Shown here: one piece after another, positions 1 to 7,856 of the stretch
Numbering within the stretch: the stretch's first letter is position 1
How the letters are laid out: every line of letters starts with the position of its first letter
Notes under the pieces: generated by a model
Seen by the model: only the letters and a program-made list of their open reading frames with translations
What the model was told of the DNA's origin: nothing
Databases searched by the model: none
Program-made: the position numbers and the translations under genes
Assembly (NCBI GenBank): GCA_015057425.1
Contig: SVEL01000015.1
Span: 1-64,000 of the forward strand
Origin: Lachnospiraceae bacterium
Lineage (GTDB): Bacteria > Bacillota > Clostridia > Lachnospirales > Lachnospiraceae
Direction: 5' to 3'
Length of the DNA: 64,000 bases

Positions 1-2
1 AC

Positions 3-1262
3 AGATTTACATATGGAATAAATATATACAACGAGATGATATCATATGTGAAAAGGCTTGAACATAACGGAGATACGTGGGAAAACGGTGATGTAAGGAT
101 GTTTTATGCCATTTTCGACCATATGAACGTATACACATATCTTATAAAACAGCTTGCCCAGAGAAACCAGATGGCAGATGCTGACAGATTTTATAAAAAG
201 GCAGTGCTGCTAACCGAAAAAGCCAGGAAGATGTATATGAATATCATAAAGTACAACCTGACCGGAAAGCAGAGAACCAGGGAGACGCTTATATCAAGTC
301 TTGGGGAATATAAGAACGAGGATTGTGAATTTGTCAGGGACTTTGCAGAAGCCATAAAACCGGAAAATGTGGATAAATATAAGCAGAACTATACTATGCC
401 GGAAATCATAACGGCAGACAGTATAATGATGGAGTATGACGATGAGAAAAACTGGATTAGAAAAACCATATCAGACTATACTTATTATTCGGACAAGCTT
501 GGAGCAAAGGCGAAATGTCAGTTTTTTGGTAACTCACTAAGGATAGGCATAGTAGCGGATGAAAAGTATGGACAGGCACAGGTACTTGTAGACGGAGAAA
601 AATATGCCATTATAGATTATACAAAAGAAGACGAAGTCTGTGTAAACGGCTTTGAAACAGGATACCATACATTTGAACTAATAAACCTTACAGAAGGTAA
701 ATTCATTAACATAAAAAGTATAGAACCTATGGCTGAAGAGGGATATGATATGGAGTCCTGCACTGATGCAAAAAGAGTTTTATACAAAAAAGGAACCGGT
801 GGTGGAATGATTCGCGACTATGGAATGGCAGGGTATGATATCGTCGGCTACAAGAGAAACTTACCGGCATATATGACTTTATGCAATTATAAAGTAAAAA
901 ATGTAGTAAATGTTTTGCTCATGCATAATACCGCAGATTCACGCGGAGTCAGAAAAGAAAGAGACAGCAGGAAAAACATAGCAGCATATGCATTGAGTGA
1001 TATAGAATTCAGTCTTGATATGGTGATTCCGGGCAAGGAAAAGACCATAACATTTTATATGGTGGACTATGATAATCTGGCAAGAAGCATGAAAGTCATC
1101 GTAGAAAATGCAGATACCGGAAAGGTATATGACATCTGTGATGTGGAGGCATTTGTAAATGGTGAACTTTTATGTTACAGAATAAAGGGTCATGTCAGAG
1201 TAAGATTTATAAATATGAGCGGTCCTGATGCAGTGTTGTCAGGGGTATGGTTTGATAGGTAA
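3..1262 (+). CDS. 3' part of an unrecognised large protein (5' end outside window)
   Basis: The reading frame is open to the left edge of the window, so the ATG at 36 is probably internal and the gene starts upstream. About 419 codons are visible. The first ~100 residues look helical and charged, with no signal peptide or membrane segment. The remainder (about 130-400) alternates hydrophobic and polar residues in short stretches typical of beta-sandwich domains, with aromatic and glycine-rich turns. I recognise no catalytic motif. A carbohydrate-active or surface-glycan-related protein is possible because of the sandwich-like C-terminus, but this is a guess. The next gene follows after about 100 bases and has a different composition, so the two are probably not one unit. 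Confidence 0.6.
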   Translation, partial: RFTYGINIYNEMISYVKRLEHNGDTWENGDVRMFYAIFDHMNVYTYLIKQLAQRNQMADADRFYKKAVLLTEKARKMYMNIIKYNLTGKQRTRETLISSLGEYKNEDCEFVRDFAEAIKPENVDKYKQNYTMPEIITADSIMMEYDDEKNWIRKTISDYTYYSDKLGAKAKCQFFGNSLRIGIVADEKYGQAQVLVDGEKYAIIDYTKEDEVCVNGFETGYHTFELINLTEGKFINIKSIEPMAEEGYDMESCTDAKRVLYKKGTGGGMIRDYGMAGYDIVGYKRNLPAYMTLCNYKVKNVVNVLLMHNTADSRGVRKERDSRKNIAAYALSDIEFSLDMVIPGKEKTITFYMVDYDNLARSMKVIVENADTGKVYDICDVEAFVNGELLCYRIKGHVRVRFINMSGPDAVLSGVWFDR

Positions 1263-1367
1263 GGGAATAAGGAAGCGTCGGGTAATGATGAGTATATGTA
1301 TATAACTATGTTTAGTGTGGTGAGTAAAGAATTATATAAAAAAGTACTAAGAAGGAAGTGTTTAATT

Positions 1368-2510
1368 ATGATGATTAGAAATTTTTTACCGGTTGGACAG
1401 GGTGCATTTTATTGTGAGCGATTTAAGAGCAAGGATAGTGAGGAATATATTAATATTATCTATGATTGTGGTTCTTCAACGGATAAGAGCTTAGTTGAAC
1501 AACAGATTAAAGATAATTTTGAAAGAAAGGAAACTATTCATGCATTATTTATTTCGCATTTGGATGATGATCATGTTAATGGAATACCCTTTTTATTAAA
1601 GTATTGCAAGGTTAAAAAAATATTTTTTCCAATAGTGACAGAAATGAATGCTAAATATTTATTATTGTATAACCTAATAAAAAATCGTGGTAACGATTCA
1701 TTTGTAGCTTCTTTTTTGAGAAATCCATATAATGCTTTGAGTGAAGTAGGAATCGAAAACACACCAGGATTATATCAAGTAAGGGAAAATGTTCAGGATT
1801 CTAATGAAGAGGTTGATTTGTACAGGATTGATGCAATACCAGTTTATTCAGGAGCAGATATTTTCAGTAGGATATTTGAAGATGAATATAAAATGAGTGA
1901 AATGTATAAAAAATGGGTGTACATTCCATATAATTTTAGACGTAAGGACAGAGTAGCACAGTTACAAAAAGAACTTAATATATTGTTTGGAAAAAATATG
2001 AATAATGAAGACTTGATAGAGATATGGAAAAAGGGTGGAATAGAGCGGGAAAAAATAAGAATAGCTTACACTAAAGTTAAAGGTTCATTTAATACGAATT
2101 CTATGACATTATACTCTGGACCAGAGGAATTGATAGTACAACAATACCTCTATAACAAAAAAAGTTGTAAGCATATTTGCAAGTATAGTTGTAATGAAAA
2201 AGTGGCTGGATGCTTGTATACAGGAGATTATGATGCTTCAGGAAGGATAAAATGGAGAGAGTTGTTTAATGCTTATTTTAAATATTGGAATAATATAGGT
2301 TGTGTTCAAGTTCCTCATCATGGTTCAAGAAAAAATTATAATACAGAGTTATCAAAATTAGATGCATATTTTGTTATGTCGGCAGGTAGATACAACAGAT
2401 ATCATCACCCACATAGCGTTGTTGTAAAAGATTTGTTGTTTAATGGGCATTATCCTTATATTGTAACTGAAAATAAATTAAGTGAGGTTAAGATAGTAGT
2501 GGATATCTGA
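1368..2510 (+). CDS. ComEC-like metallo-beta-lactamase-fold hydrolase
   Basis: A soluble 380-residue protein of the metallo-beta-lactamase fold, nearest to the MBL domain of ComEC/Rec2. The metal-binding signature SHLDDDHVNG lies near residue 65, a second ligand region (CLYTGDYDASG) near 285, and a VPHHGSRKNY motif plus a late histidine cluster (RYHHPHS) follow. There are no membrane helices, so it is not the competence channel itself. An in-frame ATG exists at 1296, but the start at 1368 has a GAAGGAAG ribosome site and the N-terminus then matches the family. Relatives occur as stand-alone hydrolases and in some phage-defence and mobile loci. It is AT-rich compared with the downstream housekeeping genes and sits beside a recombinase scrap, which suggests acquisition by transfer. 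The substrate is unknown. Confidence 0.75.
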   Translation: MMIRNFLPVGQGAFYCERFKSKDSEEYINIIYDCGSSTDKSLVEQQIKDNFERKETIHALFISHLDDDHVNGIPFLLKYCKVKKIFFPIVTEMNAKYLLLYNLIKNRGNDSFVASFLRNPYNALSEVGIENTPGLYQVRENVQDSNEEVDLYRIDAIPVYSGADIFSRIFEDEYKMSEMYKKWVYIPYNFRRKDRVAQLQKELNILFGKNMNNEDLIEIWKKGGIEREKIRIAYTKVKGSFNTNSMTLYSGPEELIVQQYLYNKKSCKHICKYSCNEKVAGCLYTGDYDASGRIKWRELFNAYFKYWNNIGCVQVPHHGSRKNYNTELSKLDAYFVMSAGRYNRYHHPHSVVVKDLLFNGHYPYIVTENKLSEVKIVVDI

Positions 2511-2744
2511 GAGATATATAGACAAATATATAAATGAATAGTATTAATTTTAGGATGTAGCGAGACAGAAAAAATAGGATTTATCAGATGTTGAGATTGT
2601 TTTTGGATAGGTAAAAAATTGTATATTTTGGTGGAAAATGTTGGAAATATAGAGGTGGGGAGTGGTATAATTAGTGTTAGATAATTTTTAGTTATCTATC
2701 AGTTAAAAGATATTTTCTACACCTCAAACCTCTTTCTTGGATGT

Positions 2745-2951
2745 TTATTTCTCAATATATCTGATATCTACGTCTGATTCTAATAAACTTGTAGCAAATG
2801 TGTGTCTGAACATATGTGGTGTGATATGTAAGCTTATGTCAGCTAATGAGGCATATTTTCTAATCATCCTCCGTACCGATTGATCTGAAATAGGTTCTCC
2901 GGAGTGCTTTGCAAAAAAGTGATTATTTATAGCTATTCCATCACTATACAT
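2745..2951 (-). pseudogene. C-terminal scrap of a tyrosine recombinase/integrase
   Basis: The 68-codon frame matches the catalytic C-terminus of XerC/XerD-type recombinases. The box with HMFRHTFATSLLES contains the His-x-x-Arg pair, followed by a DIRYIEK stretch. In intact relatives this continues into a leucine-glycine-histidine segment and then the nucleophilic tyrosine; here a stop follows the lysine and the next codons do not resume the family pattern. Upstream, a stop lies six codons before the first ATG and I find no remainder of the N-terminal or first catalytic-arginine region. It is therefore a fragment, not a functional enzyme, and marks past integration or excision next to the MBL gene. 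Confidence 0.8.
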
Positions 2952-3106
2952 TTTAGAATGGTATTGTCAATTAAGTTTACGTTGGTATCTTTTAGTGCTC
3001 CAACGTATGTAATGGAATGGTTTTCGGAAGAATCACAGGTTCTCGAAATTTGAGATGCATTTTATTGAATGGATTGAAGGATATAAGGTCTTTGTATTCC
3101 AAGTAA

Positions 3107-3136
3107 CGAAAAAAGCCTTAATTAAGGCTTTTTTCG
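3107..3136. terminator. Bidirectional intrinsic terminator upstream of prmA
   Basis: A perfect 30-base palindrome centred between 3121 and 3122, with GCCTTA/TAAGGC in the core and runs of six A and six T at the two ends. It would terminate transcription in either direction and isolates prmA from the decayed region to its left. Confidence 0.8.
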
Positions 3137-3210
3137 TTTTTGCTGTTTTAGGTTTATAGCTTTGATGTATAAATGAAATGTTTCTATTGAAATTTCAACT
3201 TCACACATAC

Positions 3211-3239
3211 TTTACATTTTCCCGAAATATAGTTATAAT
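3211..3239 (+). promoter_or_regulatory. Sigma-A promoter for prmA
   Basis: TTTACA (3211-3216) and TATAAT (3234-3239) are separated by exactly 17 bases, about 80 bases before the prmA start. An 11-base inverted repeat brackets the promoter: AACTTCACACA at 3197-3207 and its complement TGTGTGAAGTT at 3253-3263. Confidence 0.75.
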
Positions 3240-3322
3240 TTATAAGTTAAACTGTGTGAAGTTTAATATCAGACTATTATATGTTCCGACAAAACATATA
3301 GGGATTCTAAACGGAGGAAATC

Positions 3323-4297
3323 ATGAAGTGGAATAAATACGTTATTAGTACAACAACAGAAGCGGTAGATTTAATAAGTGCTATGCTTATGGAAAAAGGA
3401 ATCGACGGAATAGAGATAAATGACAATATTCAGCTTAGTGAAAAGGAAAGAAAAGAGATGTATATAGACTTTCTTCCTGAACTTCCGCCGGATATGGGGC
3501 TTGCAACAGTTACATTTTATACAGAAGATATGTCAGAAGATACATCAGAGTGTGATGAAGAACAACTTATCTCCGATATCAAAAATGAGCTTGAAAGTCT
3601 TTCTGCTTTTGTAAATATAGGTGCAGGTTCTATCGATAAAACTGAAACAGAGGACAAAGACTGGATAAATAACTGGAAGGCTTTCTTTAAAGCATTTACA
3701 GTAGATGATATAGTTATTAAACCTACTTGGGAACCGATTAAGCCTGAGTATGACGGAAAGATACTTATTGAGATAGATCCCGGAACAGCATTCGGTACCG
3801 GTATGCATGAAACTACACAGCTTGTAATCAGACAGATGAAAAAGTATATTACAGATGATACAGTTGTGCTTGATGCAGGCTGTGGCAGCGGAATTCTGTC
3901 TATAATAGGCGCTAAGCTTGGTGCAAAGAGTTGTACATGTGTGGATATAGATGTAAATGCCACAGATGCTACTGTAGAGAATATGAAAGTAAACGGAGTA
4001 GACGACGGATTTTATAAGGTTATTACAGGCAATGTACTCGAAGATGACAAGATTTGCGATGAAATAGGCTATGATTGCTATGATATGGTTGTTGCCAATA
4101 TTCTTGCAGATGTAGTGATTCCTCTTACGGCAAAAGTACCTGCCCAACTTAAAAAAGGCGGTATATATATTACTTCAGGTATTATCAATACAAAAGAAGA
4201 AGAAGTTGTAAAGACGATTGAAGAAAATCCTTATTTTGAAATTATAGAGATAACAAGACAAAATGACTGGTCAAGCGTAACAGCGAGAAGGGTGTAG
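3323..4297 (+). CDS. prmA: Ribosomal protein L11 methyltransferase
   Basis: Trimethylates lysines and the N-terminus of ribosomal protein L11, using S-adenosylmethionine. The 324-residue length fits the family. An N-terminal substrate-recognition domain occupies roughly residues 1-120. The linker motif DPGTAFGTGMHETT is near 153, the SAM-binding glycine loop VLDAGCGSGILSI near 185, and the catalytic-site motif NILADV near 257. The ATG follows an ACGGAGGAAA ribosome site. rsmE begins six bases after the stop, so the two rRNA/ribosome methyltransferases are co-transcribed. Confidence 0.93.
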   Translation: MKWNKYVISTTTEAVDLISAMLMEKGIDGIEINDNIQLSEKERKEMYIDFLPELPPDMGLATVTFYTEDMSEDTSECDEEQLISDIKNELESLSAFVNIGAGSIDKTETEDKDWINNWKAFFKAFTVDDIVIKPTWEPIKPEYDGKILIEIDPGTAFGTGMHETTQLVIRQMKKYITDDTVVLDAGCGSGILSIIGAKLGAKSCTCVDIDVNATDATVENMKVNGVDDGFYKVITGNVLEDDKICDEIGYDCYDMVVANILADVVIPLTAKVPAQLKKGGIYITSGIINTKEEEVVKTIEENPYFEIIEITRQNDWSSVTARRV

Positions 4298-4302
4298 TAA
4301 GT

Positions 4303-5043
4303 ATGCATCATTTTTTTGTAGAACCATCTATGGTTAATGACAATAGAATAACGATAAAGGGAACAGATGTTAACCATATCAAAAATGTTCTCAGAATGAA
4401 GCCGGGCGAAGAAATCCTTATAAGTGACGGCACAGGTAAAGATTATTTGTGTGAAATAGAAGGATACACGGAAGAATGTGTTGAAATTCTTATTAAGGAA
4501 GAAAACTTTGCAAGAACAGAGCTTGATACACGGTTTTATCTTTTCCAGGGGCTGCCAAAGAGCGAAAAGATGGAGCTTATCATTCAGAAAACAGTAGAGC
4601 TCGGTGTGTATGAAATTATTCCGGTGAATATGAAAAGATGCATAGTTAAGCTTGATGATAAGAAAAAGGACAGCAAAATTAAAAGGTGGCAGGCTATATC
4701 GGAAAGTGCCGCAAAGCAGTCCAAAAGAGGAATAATACCAAAAGTTCAGGATGTGATGTCTTTTAATGAAGCTATGAAATATGCGGAAGATTTTGATATG
4801 GTGATTATGCCTTATGAGAACCATAAAGGCATGAAGGAAACCAAGGAAATTCTTTCAGAGATTAAACCGGGGATGAAGGTTGGAATTTTTATAGGGCCTG
4901 AAGGCGGATTTGATGATGGTGAAGTTGAAAAAGCTATAGAAAACGGTATTAAACCTATAACTTTGGGCAAGAGAATACTTAGAACAGAAACGGCAGGTCT
5001 TGCAATACTTTCAATACTTATGTTTATGTGTGAAAGTGATTAG
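4303..5043 (+). CDS. rsmE: 16S rRNA (uracil1498-N3)-methyltransferase
   Basis: A SPOUT-class methyltransferase that makes m3U1498 in the decoding region of 16S rRNA. At 246 residues it has the usual length. An N-terminal PUA-like RNA-binding domain occupies about 1-70. The C-terminal knotted SPOUT domain carries IGPEGGF near 197 and the closing LGKRILRTETA motif near 223, which form the SAM pocket. It lies directly behind prmA, and its stop touches an in-frame GTG of the nifS frame, consistent with one operon prmA-rsmE-nifS-thiI. Confidence 0.93.
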   Translation: MHHFFVEPSMVNDNRITIKGTDVNHIKNVLRMKPGEEILISDGTGKDYLCEIEGYTEECVEILIKEENFARTELDTRFYLFQGLPKSEKMELIIQKTVELGVYEIIPVNMKRCIVKLDDKKKDSKIKRWQAISESAAKQSKRGIIPKVQDVMSFNEAMKYAEDFDMVIMPYENHKGMKETKEILSEIKPGMKVGIFIGPEGGFDDGEVEKAIENGIKPITLGKRILRTETAGLAILSILMFMCESD

Positions 5044-5081
5044 TGAAAATAAAATCGTATTATTATGAAATGGAGACCAAT

Positions 5082-6242
5082 ATGGAAGCATATCTTGATA
5101 ATGCTGCAACTACAGTTGTAAGCGAAAATGTAAAAGATATTATGATAAAAGTAATGTCGGAGGATTACGGTAATCCTTCTTCGTTGCATATGAAAGGCAT
5201 AATCGCAGAAAATTATATTAAAGAGGCGAAAGAAATAATTGCCAAGTGTCTCAAAGTTAATGAAAAGGAGATAATCTTTACCTCGGGTGGTACGGAGTCA
5301 AACAATACGGCACTTATAGGCTGTGCAAGAGCAAATAGAAGAGCAGGAATGCATATTGTTACAAGTAAGGTAGAGCATTCATCTGTATCAAGTGTTATGG
5401 CATATCTCGAAAAAGAAGGCTTTGAAGTGACATATGTGGATGTTGACAAAAATGGTCAGGTGTCACCTGATAAGGTTAAGGCGGCTTTAAGACCGGATAC
5501 CATCATAGTATCAATAATGCATATAAATAATGAAATCGGCTCTGTTATGCCTATAGCTGACATAGGCGAAGCAGTTCATGCTTTCAATAAAAATATAGTA
5601 TTTCATGTAGATGCAATCCAGTCTTTCGGAAAACTTAAAATACTTCCAAAGAAAATGAATATAGATGCTTTAAGCGTAAGCGGTCATAAGTTTCACGGAC
5701 CGAAGGGAAGCGGTTTCTTATATATAAGAGAAGGAGTTAAGATGCATCCCCTTATATATGGTGGAGGTCAACAGAAGGGTGTCCGTTCCGGTACGGAAAA
5801 TGTTCCTGCCATAGCAGGTTTGGGACAGGCAGTTAGAGACGCCTATGAAAACCTTACGGAAAAGATGGACAGACTTTACGATATAAAAGATAAGTTTATA
5901 GATAATATGCTTTCATTGCCGGAAGTATATGTCAACAGCAGTAAAGGAAAAGAAGGAGCTCCGCACATTATAAGTGTGTCTGTGCCGGGAGTAAGAAGTG
6001 AGGTAATGCTTCATTCACTTGAGGAACAGGGAGTGTATGTATCATCAGGTTCAGCCTGCTCATCCCACAAACAGGCATTAAGCTCGACACTTGCTGCTAT
6101 TGGTCTTGATAAAGAAAGAATAGACAGCACAGTTCGTTTCAGTATGTGCGATAATACTACGGAAGAAGAGATGAACTACGCATATGAGACAGTTAAGATG
6201 CTGTTACCAAAGGTCAGAATATTAAGGAGAGACAAAAAATAA
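5082..6242 (+). CDS. nifS: Cysteine desulfurase paired with ThiI
   Basis: A PLP enzyme that takes sulfur from cysteine and holds it as a persulfide. The PLP lysine lies in SGHKFHGPKG (about residue 200), the cofactor-site TSGGTESNN near 68, and the sulfur-carrying cysteine in SSGSACSSHK (about 325). The frame is open from a GTG at 5043, but the ATG at 5082 has a GGAG site six bases upstream and gives the usual N-terminus (MEAYLDNAATT, 386 residues). The stop overlaps the thiI start by one base (6242). As in other Firmicutes, this dedicated desulfurase probably delivers sulfur to ThiI for 4-thiouridine in tRNA, and perhaps for thiamine. Confidence 0.9.
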   Translation: MEAYLDNAATTVVSENVKDIMIKVMSEDYGNPSSLHMKGIIAENYIKEAKEIIAKCLKVNEKEIIFTSGGTESNNTALIGCARANRRAGMHIVTSKVEHSSVSSVMAYLEKEGFEVTYVDVDKNGQVSPDKVKAALRPDTIIVSIMHINNEIGSVMPIADIGEAVHAFNKNIVFHVDAIQSFGKLKILPKKMNIDALSVSGHKFHGPKGSGFLYIREGVKMHPLIYGGGQQKGVRSGTENVPAIAGLGQAVRDAYENLTEKMDRLYDIKDKFIDNMLSLPEVYVNSSKGKEGAPHIISVSVPGVRSEVMLHSLEEQGVYVSSGSACSSHKQALSSTLAAIGLDKERIDSTVRFSMCDNTTEEEMNYAYETVKMLLPKVRILRRDKK

Positions 6243-7420
6243 TGGAATTTAAAGAGTTTTTGATTAAATACGCAGAAATAGGTACTAAAGGAAAGAACAG
6301 ATTTATATTTGAAGATGCTCTTATGAAGCAGATAAGAATATCTCTCAAGAAAATTGATGGAAAGTTTGAAGTAAATAAGGAAAACGGCCGTATTTATGTG
6401 GAAGCCTTAAGTGAATATGATTATGATGAGGTTATAGAAGCTTTATCACATGTGTTCGGTATTGTGGGAATAAGCCCTATGATAAGAATCAGTGATAACG
6501 GATTTGAAGATTTAAAAAATACAGTTATAGAGTATATTAGGGAAATGTATTCTGATAAGAACTTTACATTTAAGGTAAATGCAAGAAGAGCAAGAAAGAA
6601 TTATCCTATGGAATCTATGGAGATAAATGCTGCCGTAGGTGAAGCACTTCTTAACGAGTTTCCTGAGATGAAGGTTGATGTTCATAATCCTGAGGTACTT
6701 ATAACTATTGAAATCAGAAAGAATATTAACATATATTCCATGACTTTGCCGGGACCGGGAGGAATGCCGGTAGGAACGGCAGGTAAAGCTATGCTTATGC
6801 TTTCCGGAGGTATCGACAGTCCTGTAGCAGGTTATATGATATCAAAAAGAGGTGTTATGTTAAATGCCACATATTTCCATGCACCGCCATATACATCTGA
6901 AAGAGCTAAGCAAAAGGTAATAGACCTTGCAAAGAAGGTGGCTGTATATTCAGGACCTATCGAATTAAATGTGGTTAACTTCACGGAAGTTCAGCTTCAT
7001 ATATACGATAAGTGCCCACATGAAGAGCTTACTATCATTATGAAGAGAGTTATGTATCAGATTGCTGAAAAGCTTGCGAGAGAAAGCGGATGTCTCGGAC
7101 TTGTTACAGGTGAAAGTATAGCACAGGTATCAAGCCAGACACTTCAGTCACTTGCAGTTATAGACGAAGTGTGCGGTCTTCCTGTATACAGACCGGTTAT
7201 TGCATTTGATAAGCAGGATATAGTAGATATTGCTGAAAAAATAGATACTTATGAGATTTCAATTCAGCCATATGAAGACTGTTGTACAACATTTGTTGCA
7301 AAACATCCTGTTACAAAGCCGAACTTTAATGCGATTAAGAGATCAGAAGCAAAGCTTGATAGAATAGAAGAACTTGTAGAAGCAGCACTTGCTTCTGTAG
7401 AAAAGATTATAGTTGAATAG
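6242..7420 (+). CDS. thiI: tRNA 4-thiouridine synthetase
   Basis: Adenylates U8 of tRNA and inserts sulfur to give s4U. The N-terminal ferredoxin-like domain and THUMP domain cover about residues 1-165. The PP-loop signature MLSGGIDSPVAGYM is near 180. The 392-residue protein ends soon after a CCTTF segment and has no C-terminal rhodanese domain, as is usual in Gram-positive ThiI. Sulfur would then come directly from the desulfurase encoded one base upstream. The pairing supports the assignment of both genes. Confidence 0.93.
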   Translation: MEFKEFLIKYAEIGTKGKNRFIFEDALMKQIRISLKKIDGKFEVNKENGRIYVEALSEYDYDEVIEALSHVFGIVGISPMIRISDNGFEDLKNTVIEYIREMYSDKNFTFKVNARRARKNYPMESMEINAAVGEALLNEFPEMKVDVHNPEVLITIEIRKNINIYSMTLPGPGGMPVGTAGKAMLMLSGGIDSPVAGYMISKRGVMLNATYFHAPPYTSERAKQKVIDLAKKVAVYSGPIELNVVNFTEVQLHIYDKCPHEELTIIMKRVMYQIAEKLARESGCLGLVTGESIAQVSSQTLQSLAVIDEVCGLPVYRPVIAFDKQDIVDIAEKIDTYEISIQPYEDCCTTFVAKHPVTKPNFNAIKRSEAKLDRIEELVEAALASVEKIIVE

Positions 7421-7451
7421 ATAACAGATAAAAGTAAAAAACGGTGAAATG

Positions 7452-7480
7452 TAAAAAATCCGGAGAAATATTCTCCGGAT
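7452..7480 (-). terminator. Intrinsic terminator for the HPr-like gene
   Basis: ATCCGGAGAA and TTCTCCGGAT (7459-7480) form a strong hairpin. On the minus strand the stem is followed by a run of T, so it terminates the convergent HPr-like gene; the plus-strand side has an A-run before the stem and may also help end thiI transcription. Confidence 0.75.
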
Positions 7481-7507
7481 ACAATTACAAATAGTTGAAA
7501 ACACTAA

Positions 7508-7741
7508 TTAGCACATATATGGCTTAAGTGTTTCAAGGATTTCTTCAGCTGCAGCATCGTCTGCATGAATGCAAAGATCGATTGGCTTTGATAAATCTAA
7601 ACTGAAAATACCCATAATAGATTTTGCATCGATTACGTATCTTCCTGATACTAAGTCAAAATCTGAATTGAATTTTGTAATGTCGTTAACAAACGCTTTT
7701 ACTTTATCGATTGAGTTTAAACAAATCTGAACAGTTTTCAT
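7508..7741 (-). CDS. HPr-like regulatory protein lacking the phosphorylatable histidine
   Basis: A 77-residue member of the PTS HPr fold. The serine-46 region is well conserved (KSIMGIFSLDL, about residues 40-50) and the KFNSDFDL segment matches HPr. The loop that should read LHARPA instead reads NSIDKVK, so the active-site histidine that accepts phosphate from enzyme I is missing. It therefore cannot carry sugar-phosphorylating phosphate. By analogy with Crh of Bacillus it may act only as a serine-phosphorylated partner of CcpA or another regulator, which is an inference. It has its own promoter, a GGAGGG ribosome site and its own terminator, on the strand opposite to its neighbours. Confidence 0.8.
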   Translation of the reverse strand: MKTVQICLNSIDKVKAFVNDITKFNSDFDLVSGRYVIDAKSIMGIFSLDLSKPIDLCIHADDAAAEEILETLKPYMC

Positions 7742-7791
7742 TTAAAAACCCTCCTTTAAGTATTCAAATATGTATTTGTTTATTCTCTTAT

Positions 7792-7820
7792 ATACTACAT
7801 TTAAAGATGCTAAAAGTCAA
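7792..7820 (-). promoter_or_regulatory. Promoter of the HPr-like gene
   Basis: On the minus strand TTGACT (7820-7815) and TAGTAT (7797-7792) are 17 bases apart, about 50 bases before the HPr-like start. A clear plus-strand promoter for mtaB is not visible in the same gap. Confidence 0.55.
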
Positions 7821-7856
7821 TAAAAAAACAAATAAAATTATAGAAAGGTTATGTTC

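Larger units (their letters stand above)
2511..3322. other. Long gap between MBL gene and prmA with only remnants and signals
   Basis: About 800 bases without an intact gene. It holds a minus-strand tyrosine recombinase scrap (2745-2951), a small hairpin near 2678-2698, a 30-base perfect palindrome that should act as a bidirectional terminator (3107-3136), and the prmA promoter (3211-3239) flanked by an 11-base inverted repeat. The rest shows no coding pattern that I can recognise and may be decayed mobile DNA. Confidence 0.6.

Noticed and set aside
2678-2698. TAGATAA/TTATCTA hairpin as a terminator of the MBL gene
   Set aside because: The stem is AT-only and has no T-run on either strand; I see no convincing terminator after the MBL gene.
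3055-3160. Short frame running through the palindrome before prmA
   Set aside because: It crosses the terminator, lacks a ribosome site and has low-complexity content.
3517-4147. Two long minus-strand frames (148 and 200 codons) opposite prmA
   Set aside because: They are antisense to a clear family gene, have no family resemblance or ribosome site, and arise from the biased codon use of prmA.
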